This document shows positions 55,434 to 64,000 of a stretch of 64,000 bases of DNA, in pieces; the first letter of the stretch is position 1; each line of letters opens with the position of its first letter. The stretch is from the NCBI GenBank assembly GCA_007922225.1, contig ML680053.1, positions 124,001 to 188,000 on the forward strand, in the 5' to 3' direction. The DNA comes from Emydura subglobosa (Eukaryota > Chordata > Testudines > Chelidae). Under the pieces are notes generated by a model that saw only the letters and a list, made by a program, of their open reading frames with translations, made no database searches and was not told where the DNA came from. The translations under genes were made by a program, and so were the position numbers.

Positions 55434-56769
55434 TCTTTCAGTTGAGACCATCTCATTAAGATGAATGGGCTACTTCACTCTCTCTCTCGCTCGGCCTGCA
55501 ATTTTGAAGTTTGAATTCTCTCCCCCTGTCCCCATCCCCCCCACCATGGCAGAATCTGAGAATGAACTATAAACACTTGGGAAAAGTCTGCATCTCTCGG
55601 GAGCTGGGAGCTATTTTTGTAAAATGCAATCTGACTGTAGCAGAATATGCAAAAGGTGCTGAAATTACTCACGAGAATGCTCGCTAAAGGGAGGAGAGCG
55701 GTGATTTGATGTGTAAGTGTAGGTGGTGGTAATAGGGCAAAAGGGGTTTGGGTCTGCGGTGAGGGATGGGGGCATTACAGGGATGGAGATAAATGGGAAA
55801 GGGGAGGAAAGAGGGGCTGGGGGCTCAAGTAAAGGGGAGGAGATAAGGGAAGTGGGGGGGATGGAAAATGAGGGGGTAGTAGAGGAAGTTGGGGGTTAAG
55901 TGGTGGGGGAGCTGTCAGCTCTGAATTTGCCCCTTCTCTGTGGGTGCTGGGATCTGGGGGAGCCCTACCTCTCTGCAGGGGTATGAGCCCCTCTCCCTGT
56001 TCTGAGATCTGGGCAGCCCCGCTCCTCTTGGGATGTCTGAGCCCCTTTCCCTGCCCCGCCGTGTGAGCTGGAATTGGGGGTGGGGGGAATTGACAGTACA
56101 CAGCTTTTAAACGTCTGAAATACAGGAAATAAAGATAAAGTAAGATAAACATCACATCTGTGTGGGGTGGGAGAGCTGCCCAGAGCTTGTGGGGGAGGGG
56201 GGGCAGTTTGGAAAGAGGGGTGGACTGGGTGGACCTGGGTCCTGGCTGGGAAAGCCTGGCAGAGGCAGGGGCAGGAACCTTAGTTGGAGATCAGTGGCGG
56301 GAGTGAGGGGCCCAGCTCAGTGGGGAGTTTGAGCTACCTAACTAAAGCAGCGTGCGACCTGCTGGTAAGCTGCTGCCTGGGACGCATGTATGCAGCAGCA
56401 GAGAGCAGGACACAGCCAGGAGCCCTGGCTTACACATCAGTGGCTTTTACAGAGCCTACTAATGGCTTAACGGGCTGGGAAGGGGATGGGGAGCTGGCAA
56501 TGGTGTGTGTGGGTGTGTGTGTGCATGTTGCAAGAAATGAGGGGGTGGAGAAGGAGAGAGGCATGCCAGTCATCTGTCACATGCCTAAAGTTACTGTAAC
56601 AACCATGTAATAAAGCTGTCCAGTTTTGGGGCATAGAGCATGGATGAAATTTCTCTCACCAGCTGTTAGCAACTACCCATTGCAGACATTTCAAAGCATG
56701 ACCAGTATCCCTAATCCACTGCAACAAATTGTACAGGGCAGAGGACCACTAAGGAATCACATGGCACCC
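55434..56769. other. Intergenic; purine-rich tract 55690-56300
   Basis: A G/A-rich, strand-asymmetric region (many GGGGAGG and GGGATGG runs) with short G clusters. The proline/leucine-rich open frame on the minus strand (56155-55775) is an effect of this composition. A CT run (TCTCTCTCTCGCTC) is at about 55479. No gene was recognised. Confidence 0.6.
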
Positions 56770-56965
56770 ATATACTAGTGTGGAAAAGCTCCTGGACTGG
56801 GATTATTCCTAGCTCTGCCTCTGGCCTGCTGCGTGAATTTGGGCAAGTCATTTCACCTCTGTGCCTCAGCTTCCCAGATGTAAAATGGGGATAACGATTA
56901 AAGTGCTTTGTAATCTACTGATGAAAAACACTGTATAAATGCTAGGTCTTTTTATTATTGTCTAG
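56770..56965 (+). repeat. MIR-like SINE
   Basis: CTCCTGGACTGGGATTATTCC, CTCTGCCTCTGGCCTGC, TTTGGGCAAGTCATTTCACC, TCTGTGCCTCAGCTTCCC, TAAAATGGGGATAACGATTAA and GTATAAATGCTAGGTC. One of the most complete MIR copies here. Confidence 0.92.
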
Positions 56966-58264
56966 CCAGAGTTGCATATCGACTGCAAACACAGGTGTTC
57001 ACCAAGCCCACCAGACTGCTCTAAATATGGAAAAGCCAGGAAAGGGGGAAGGTGTTGGAGTGTGAGATACAAGAAATGCCTGTGTTATAAATGGGCACCA
57101 GGGACAGCTCTCCTGATCAGGCTTTCTGACTCCTGAAGGCAGTCGAGTCTACGCCCTGAATCGTGACTGATGCTAAACCCCATATTAACTTATAAACGCC
57201 AACTTCTCCTCCCAGTTACCCTGCTCCAATGCCCTTGACTTCAGTGGGGTTAAGCCAGTGGAACCAAGATGGTATCTTGTCCTCTTGTAATAAGTGCCAG
57301 GTTACAACTATAAAATTCCAGCCATTGAATTAGATTTCAGTGTATACTGATGTCCAACACTGAGAAGAAACCAAACAGAACTCCTGGGCCCAATCCTGAG
57401 GGGTGGGAGGCTCAGCACCTATGGAGGGAACTAAGACCCTAAAGGTTGGTTTGAAGCTGGTATTCCCATGCGCACACACTGCAGCTACCGCAAATGGCTT
57501 GACAGCTGTCTCCATCTCCTGAGCAGCTGTAAATGGGATTTAGGACAACAGGCACCACTGCATGCAGAAGGAATCTAGTGGCTTGCTCTGCTCATTTGGG
57601 GAGGTAGCTCTTGCCCATATAGTTACAGTTCTGCTGAAAGGGCGTCTCTTTGCCTCCAACAGCTTTTCCTTATTTGTATTCTGCCCGCCCACCTCCTCAA
57701 GCCTCTCAACACACTGCCAAGGCACTAAAGGAAATACAAGGTTATAGCTTCCAGCCACAAGTACACGAAAGAAACCCACCTCTGAGGGAAAAATATTCGC
57801 AGGTGAAGTGAGCGACAAAGTCTCCTCTGCGCTCCGGTTATTACACACGTGCACGTGATGTGCAGACGAGACGGGGCTCGCCCCATCTCCTGATTGAGGG
57901 TCAAATCCTGCTGCAGCAGGACTAGCCCGGCTCCTCTGTGCAGGAAGGGGCCTGGTGCACAGAGGAGCTTTCATAATTCACTGAGACTGATCGCTACACA
58001 AAATGTGAGCCGAGCTGCAGAGCTGTGATCGATCACACGGTGGTTGCCCTCTCCTGACTGGTTGAGCGTAACTCTTATGAATGGGTTGCTGGTGCAAATG
58101 TTTGCCAAGTGAATCCAGGATTTGTTTTGCATGACGAGTATCTCAGCATTCAGGCTAGGAAAACTCAGCTACATTGGTGTTTGCAGGAAGCAAATAGAAA
58201 AAGGCTGTGAACAGAGCCAAGGTAAATGCAGACTTAAAACTGAGCCAGTTTCCACAGGCTTCAG
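56966..58264. other. Intergenic, nothing recognised
   Basis: A 144-codon open frame on the minus strand (57974-57540) has no recognisable motif and no splice context. Confidence 0.5.
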
Positions 58265-58535
58265 CAGAGATCAGACCACCGCTGTGCTAGGTGCTGTACA
58301 AACACACAGTACAGACAGTACCTGCTGCAAAGAGCTTACAGTCAGAATAGACACGCAATAAAGGAAGGATCATTAACCACATTTTACAGATCGGGAATTG
58401 CGGCCCAGAGAGATAAAGTGACTTGACCAAGGTCACACTGCCAGTGTAAGGCAGTGCCAGACATGTAACATGGGTCATGTACATCCCAGTCCAGGGCATA
58501 AACCACATGCTCATGGTTCTTCTCAAGGGAGCTGC
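58265..58535 (-). repeat. MIR/CORE-type SINE, inverted
   Basis: GTGCTAGGTGCTGTACAAACA, AAAGAGCTTACAGTCAGAATA, ATTTTACAGATCGGGAATTGC, AAGTGACTTGACCAAGGTCAC and CCAGTCCAGGGCATAAACC in inverted order. Confidence 0.88.
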
Positions 58536-58789
58536 ATTAGTGGTACACTGCTTATTGTCCATCTGCTGTAGGCTGTTCTACAGCTCCCGTCATCACAGTA
58601 AGTGCTTTCGCTCACGTATGTGCTATCCCACCAGTGAGGGAGGCAGCGTCTCCTTCAACAGCTCTGAGCATCAGATACACGCTTTGTTATGTTACTGTTA
58701 ACCCCCGCCTGTGTTCCTTGTGTCGGGACGGACCTGTGAGTCCCAGCGCTACTCTGAACGTGAGGGCGTGTGAGAGACGACACCTGACC

Positions 58790-58890
58790 ACAGGACTGTA
58801 AGCCAGGAGCCAACACTGACTCCCTCTGGGTGTTTGAGCAAGCCACAGAACCTCTCTGTGCCTCAGCTGAGCCATCTCTGTGATGGGGGT
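58790..58890 (+). repeat. MIR-like SINE fragment
   Basis: GTTTGAGCAAGCCACAGAACC, TCTGTGCCTCAGCTGAGCC and ATCTCTGTGATGGGGGTGATT. It forms the start of a short open frame at 58880-59104. Confidence 0.75.
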
Positions 58891-59759
58891 GATTACTTTC
58901 TATTTCACTGTGGTGTTCCCAGTCCTGATTGGTTCATGCCTGCACATCATTATTATATGTGTCTTTCAGAAGAGGACGGCAGCAGCTTTCCCAGGCAACT
59001 GCTTGGACCCAAAACGACCTAAAGCCTCACCGAGAATCAAACAAACTGAAGCGTGGTCTCTTGATCAAAATGAAACCAGCAGCTGCACATGGAGAGCCCT
59101 TTAAAGGCGCTGCAGTAGCATAAGAGCTCCAGGGTAGGGAATGCAAGGTATGTTGGATCAGTGTTATCTTATAGGCGCTGTTTTGCGGAGAGCGACTGAT
59201 GACTTCCTGTCCAGCTGCATGGCTTTCTAGCCAGGGGCCCCTCTGCTGTTCTAGGACCCAGACTGTTAAGGACTCGATGCACATATTTATGTCTCATAAT
59301 TACAGGCTGGTGAGGTGAAGAGCATAAGGAGGGGCGCAGTGTGACTGGAGAACGTCAGAGAGAACAATTCTGCCAAAGCAGCAAGTCAGGATTTGGCAGC
59401 CTCCCTTGGCACGACTGGGTTAGATGGTTTCCAACCCTAAGATTAAACGAGCTGTTCTTTTTATGGCTCCTGTAATCACTGTGTTCCCAGGTAATAAAAG
59501 GGGTGTGGAAACCCCCAAGAAAGTTGTGCTGCTGTCTGATTAAAGCTGCTTCATTTCTTTTTCTGGATGTGGGATGGAGAGCATTTCAACAGCTGACTGG
59601 TATTTAACCCAAACCAGACGTAGAAAATGCTTGGGCAGGATCTCCAGCTAGTGTAACCTGACATAGCTCCACTGAGATCAACGGAGTCGTGTTGATTTGC
59701 ATTGGCTGGGAATCTGGCCCCCGGTTTCTTTTTCTTTTGGGGAATCTGCATAAGTCACT
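58891..59759. other. Intergenic, nothing recognised
   Basis: Includes the short open frame 58880-59104, considered and rejected as a gene. Confidence 0.5.
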
Positions 59760-60005
59760 TCCCAGGTACATCAACACTGCGAAAAAAGACCCACAGGAGC
59801 AAGTCTTAGAGCCTGGATCAACTGATGCGGGCTTGTGGGGCTCACGTTATGGGGCTAAAAATAGCAGTGTGGACATTCAGGTTCTGGGCTGGAACCTGGA
59901 CTGTGAAAGCCAGTGAGTGGATTGGGTCTCCGAGCCCAGGCTTCCGCCTGAGCAAGAACATTTCCATTGCAGTTTTAGCCCAGCTCTTCCCAGAATCGGT
60001 CCTGC
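59760..60005. repeat. Short DNA-transposon-like repeat, degraded
   Basis: GGTACATCAACACTGCGAAA at the left and CAGTGTGGACATTCAGGTTC inside, with GGGGCTAAAAATAGCAGTG and GGGCTGGAACCTGG. This looks like a known sauropsid family related in its ends (TACA-T-C-A-ACACTGC / GCAGTGTGGACAT) to the GTCTACACT elements. Confidence 0.5.
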
Positions 60006-60837
60006 CCTGAAACAAAGAGACAGTGTAGAACATGAAATCAGAAATGAGTCACAAAAAAGGTAACACTTACAATGAAGAGCCTTTAAATTGTTTTGTTTAA
60101 TTAAAGAGCACCGTTAGTTTTGCACATGAAATGTAGTAGCTACAGGAACACAGGGGAAAAGACTGATGGATAAGAAAAGAACAGCAGGAACAAAAAGAAG
60201 AGATGGGACGAGGAGGGAGGGGGACAGAGCGATAAGAAGATAAAACAGGAACAGAAGAAGAAACCACACTAACTTATGTCAATGTTATGCCCTTCACAGA
60301 CTGGTGTACAGAGATTTTTATCTGTGGCATATGAAAACTGCGTTAAAATTGTAGGTTGTCATTACATTTTAAGATTTTTTTTTTCTTGGTCCTGCTTCCA
60401 GAATAGGGAGCTTTGTAGGGAAGCATATGAGCTGGGCCTAGTAGCAGTCAGTCTGCAGATTGCCAACCTACAGTAAGGCAGGATGAGTTGGGAGCAGCCT
60501 GCTTTGTCTCCCTCTGCTTAGGGGTTCTTATGTGTTATTGTTCTGAGAAATAAAGTAGGGTTGTGCTGTAATCTTCCAGCAATGTTTTTGGCTAATGTCT
60601 CTGTGTGAACATCACATCAGACATCACTGTAATGTAGCTACCTCTGGAGTGGGACTTGGCAGCTATATAACAGTTTGAAGCAACACTGCACCACAGATGA
60701 AGACAGGAAGTAAAGAAAAATTCCATATCCAATAGAAATTCCAAGAAGAATTTCAGTAAGCAGCATCTGATTCTCAGGATTGGAAATGCCATGGACTCCT
60801 TAATGTCTACAAAGTGGTCAGAACTTTAGTTTTGTGC
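60006..60837. other. Intergenic; purine-rich AGAA tract 60150-60270
   Basis: A run rich in AAGAA, AGGAA and GGGAGG on the + strand at 60150-60270. The remainder is unremarkable. Confidence 0.5.
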
Positions 60838-61226
60838 CTGAAAAAGTTGAGCTTGTTTAGTCTGTAGAAGAGAAGACTGAGGGAGGACATGATACCAGAT
60901 TTCAAATCCATAAAAAGTTGTGACAAGGAGAAAGGAGAAATGTTGTTCTCGTTAACCACTGAGGACAGGACAAGAAGCAATGGGCTTAAATTGCAGAAAG
61001 GACAGTTTAGGTTGGACATTAGGAAAAACTTCCTAACTGTCAGGGTAGTTAAGAACTGGAATCAATTGCCTAGGGTGGTTGTGGAATCTCTGTGAATGGA
61101 GATTTTTAAGAACAGATTTGACAAACACCTGTCAGGGATTGTCTGGATAATGCTTAGTCCTGCCTGGAGTGGAGGGGACTGGATTAGAAGCCCGTTCAAG
61201 GTCCCTTCCAGTCCTACGATTCTATG
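60838..61226 (+). mobile_element. CR1 LINE 3' fragment
   Basis: Protein remnants L-S-L-F-S-L-x-[45 protein letters not shown], then ATTAGAAGCCCGTTCAAGGTC, CCTTCCAGTCCTACGATTCT and a short tail. Confidence 0.95.
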
Positions 61227-62255
61227 TTTTATGCAAAAGATGCCACCTTCCTAAGCACACTGCTGGCAGAGACCTGTCACTTCCTGTGCTGAACCTGTTC
61301 TATGGATAAACAAATGTCTTTGTACTCAAAGGTGTGTAATCTGGTACCTGGCACTAGACATCCATTGATCTGAAATACCAGGCAGCTCGACTACAAAGGG
61401 AAGGAAGGCCTTCATGGATGTAGCTGATTGTTTATCAGGTGAATATACTGGCCAATCAGTTATGTGCAGAAAATCCCCTTGCCTAAGGGAGTTTGTTTCA
61501 TTGGTGGTAAGATGTATAGAAATAGCATCTCATAGCTACTGTGCAGATATCCCAGGAGAGCCCAGGATATATACAGAGAGACAGATGTCTTGTTTTCTGT
61601 GTATTACACCTTTAAATTAGTATGATCTCTACCTGGATGTAGAGGCAGCTGCCATTTTGCTCTCAGAATTGCTGCAAGTTATTACAGGGGATATACATAC
61701 ACTGAGCAGTCTCACAGAGACTTTACTTGTGTTCTTTCTTGCTGTTTTCCTTACTTTAAAACAAATCATTCTGAATGGCAGCACAGGTTTCTTCCTTATG
61801 GGTGGGAAAACATAAGGGGGTTGGTCCCTTCCTGGTAATGTTAGCTAAAGAGCTGTTGTCTAAACATGCTCTCTGGTCTGAAGGGGATGCCTTAGTGGGA
61901 TAAGTTTAGCCCAACTAGAGACTCTGAATCCACGAAGTCAAAACCTGACATGGCTGTCTCCTGCCTGCTACAGGTGGATCACTTAAGTATAGTATAGTTT
62001 CTTCTGTAGGTTATTACCTTAAAAACAGTCTAGTCTCCTCTGTGTAGATATTAAAGCTTCAGCAGTGCTTTTATAAGGATAAAGATTTTCCCCTTGAGTC
62101 ATTGATCAAAATTTTCCCCCCTGTCTTCCTGACTGCTGTCATGTCTGCAATACACACAGAGCCAGCCTATACTTTCGAACCAAATATTTATATTTTACAT
62201 TAAGGGAAACAACAAAAATGAAGGCACTAAGTAAGATCTCCATGAGAGAGAGCAC
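61227..62255. other. Intergenic, nothing recognised
   Basis: AT-rich with no clear exon or repeat. Confidence 0.5.
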
Positions 62256-62272
62256 AGTGTGCGTGTGTATGC

Positions 62273-62303
<31 letters not shown>

Positions 62304-62305
62304 CT
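62256..62305 (+). repeat. (TG)n microsatellite
   Basis: GTGTGCGTGTGTATGCG followed by about 14 uninterrupted TG units and GAGAGAG. Confidence 0.93.
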
Positions 62306-62455
62306 GCCAACCTGGGATCTTCACAGCTAAAAGCACAACTTGCTATTCCTTGAACTAAAGCTCTCTACCTGGGGCTGTAACAGTGTAATATCTTCTGTGG
62401 ATCAGCACAGAGCGGGAGCCATAACAAACGCTCACCAGTGGGTTGCACGTGTGTC

Positions 62456-62790
62456 TAGGGGTGCCAACTTTGTAATATTCAAAACATGGCACTCCTGTGG
62501 GAACCTCCCCGGCACTGCCTCTTCCCCATAGGCCCCACCTCTTCCCTCCAAGGCCCTGCCTCCTCATCCCGGGTTGGGAGGGACTCACCTGCAGAGCCGG
62601 GACAGGAGCTGCAGCCACTCGATGCAGGTAAGAAGTGGCCTTCGCTGAGTAGAGGCTGGCGTGGGTGATGACATGGCGTCTCCCTGCTTCCCTCGCCCAC
62701 AGTAACCAGACTTTTGGTGTCCCATCAGTACATCTGGTCACTTTTCTGACCGGACTTTTTGGTCGCACCCGGCATCTGGCCACTCCATGT
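62456..62790 (+). repeat. GC-rich interspersed repeat, unclassified
   Basis: AGGGGTGCCAACTTTGTAAT, a C-rich body (CCCCACCTCTTCCCTCC), then CAGTAACCAGACTTTTGGTG, ATCTGGTCACTTTTCTGACC and GGACTTTTTGGTCGCACCCG. The GGGGTGCCAACTTT start and the GACCGGACTTTTGGTC core are familiar from turtle repeats. The class is not determined. Confidence 0.55.
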
Positions 62791-63041
62791 GTCTCCTCTG
62801 TCACCTGCCATACCAGCTGTCTAACAAAAAGGCAGCTGCCCTACAGAGAGATGCTTAAAAAATGTAAAAGTGTACAAAGAGAGAAGTTACACAGCTCTTT
62901 CCAGCCCACTCTCCACGCCACAGCAGGCTGCATAGCAGAGGTGGTGACGGGGAATCAGAACTGAGTTAAAACTTCAGGATCTGACCAGTAATTTGTATAT
63001 AGCCTTTTGCATTCCAAACACAAATCCTGCATCTTGGCAGA

Positions 63042-63091
63042 GGGTTAAACGAGGAGATGCTTGTGGTCCCATCTAACCCTATGATTCTAAA
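63042..63091 (+). mobile_element. CR1 LINE terminal fragment
   Basis: GGTTAAACGAGGAGATGCTTG, GGTCCCATCTAACCCTATGA and TTCTAAA. Only about 50 bases remain. Confidence 0.7.
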
Positions 63092-63699
63092 CATAGGATA
63101 CAATGACCATCACTTATAAAATGTTGCATCAGTTTGGTCCAGCACCTCGACCCATTTCTTCTAAGATCCCCAGACGTATTAGTTCCCTCTGTCGTTACCT
63201 CCTAATCTCACATCTCTCTCGTTGGATGACTTTTAAATGCTTCTTTTGTGAGCAGAAAGTGTTGTGTGACTTGTTCCTTCTGTACGTCCATCAATTGCTC
63301 CCACACTGATGTTTTTTCTCTTTCTCGTCCATTATATCTGATTCTCTTTAGGCTTTGATAAATGAGAGGGCGGCTGGGACTGACGAATTAACTGTCACAT
63401 TTTTGGAAAGCTCAGGGGTGTCTTAATTGCCTTCCCATTGTTGTACATTCCCAGTCTTCCTTTTCATGCCAGCAACGTCCCCTGTCATTTCAGGACTGTC
63501 AAGGTGGCCCCTAGTGTGAAACTGGTTCTTGTGAATCAGGGCCCATTTACCGCCTATGATCATGAAGCATTAAGTCTTGCTGTGAAACTAGTAATATTCC
63601 AGCACCAGAATAATCATCCAGCTTCACACACAGCTCAGTTGGGGCCTGATTTCACATTATCCGAGTGCAGGTGTCAATGTTACCCATCTGTCTATCACC
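63092..63699. other. Intergenic; possible L2-type remnant at 63095-63310
   Basis: AAAATGTTGCATCAGTTTGG, CTCGACCCATTTCTTCTAAG and CGTTACCTCCTAATCTCAC is loosely L2-like. Not secure. Confidence 0.3.
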
Positions 63700-64000
63700 G
63701 ATTCATAGATTCTAAGGCCAGAAGGGATCATTGTGATAATCTAATTTGACCTCCTGTACAGCACAAGACCATAGAACTTCCCCCAAAATATCTCCTAGCA
63801 CAGATATTTTAGAAAAACATCCAATCTTGATTAAATAATTGTTAGTGATGGAGAATCCACCACGACCCTTGGTGAATTAATTGTTCCATTGATTAATTAC
63901 TCTCACTGTTAAAAACGTACACCTTATTTCCAGCATGAGCTTTGTCTAGTTTCAACTTGTGGCCATTACAATAAAGGAGAGATTCTTTATCGCAGCCTCC
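63700..64000 (-). mobile_element. CR1 LINE 3' fragment, running off the right edge
   Basis: GATTCATAGATTCTAAGGCC, AGAAGGGATCATTGTGATAA, TGATGGAGAATCCACCACGA and GTTCCATTGATTAATTACTC: inverted CR1 of the subfamily seen at 9482, continuing to the window end. Confidence 0.93.

Noticed and set aside
55775..56155. Proline/leucine-rich 126-codon frame on the minus strand
   Set aside because: Explained by the G/A-rich + strand (CCC and CTC codons in complement), a compositional artefact.
57540..57974. 144-codon open frame on the minus strand
   Set aside because: No recognisable domain, no splice context and low-complexity composition. The length is within chance for a window of this size.
58834..59122. 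Overlapping open frames with a membrane-helix-like stretch
   Set aside because: The hydrophobic run begins within a MIR-like SINE. There is no family motif, convincing start or splice context, and overlapping frames compete. Considered as a small single-pass (KCNE-like) protein, but nothing matches.
1..64000. CRISPR arrays, prokaryotic operons, phage or integron structures
   Set aside because: None present. Regularly spaced identical repeats are absent and the sequence is clearly vertebrate.
34155..64000. ARRB1 or TPBGL exons downstream of SLCO2B1
   Set aside because: Looked for because of mammalian synteny. No arrestin-type or leucine-rich-repeat segment could be recognised in either strand by reading.

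Overview
This is vertebrate nuclear DNA, most likely from a turtle or a close sauropsid. The signs are dozens of CR1 LINE fragments (many ending in the ATTCTATG-type tail), tRNA/CORE (MIR-like) SINEs, a 5S-rRNA-derived SINE, hAT-type mini-elements and solo-LTR-like blocks, around small exons with GT-AG introns. There are no bacterial-style genes, operons or CRISPR arrays. The species call is an inference from repeat content.

One protein-coding gene is well supported. The 3' half of SLCO2B1 (organic anion transporter OATP2B1) lies on the + strand between 2185 and 33736. Eight exons (2185-2293, 13450-13614, 15711-15918, 16958-17117, 27766-27935, 30993-31057, 31861-31981, 33562-33736) splice in frame with consensus sites. 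Together they give 1173 coding bases, about 390 residues ending at a stop codon. They encode the end of the central cytoplasmic loop, transmembrane helices 7-12, the Kazal-like cysteine-rich extracellular loop with all ten expected cysteines, and a cytoplasmic tail ending in a PDZ-ligand-like S-K-V. The promoter, start codon and helices 1-6 lie upstream of the window.

Layout: 1-2184 is intron with a broken LINE reverse transcriptase at the left edge. From 2185 to 33736, exons are separated by seven repeat-laden introns of about 0.8 to 11.2 kb. From 33737 to about 34150 is a probable 3' UTR. From there to 64000 I find no exon I can defend. That 30 kb is layered transposon debris: CR1 in both orientations including a nested pair, antisense LTR-like blocks, MIR-like SINEs, short terminal-inverted-repeat elements and simple repeats.

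I found no convincing undescribed system. The items most worth checking are two hAT-type mini-elements with visible inverted repeats and target duplications, the CR1-in-CR1 insertion, several LTR-like blocks with TATA and AATAAA in register, and a CA/GC/G16 tract likely to adopt non-B DNA. Repeat boundaries are read by eye and are approximate unless flanking duplications are described.
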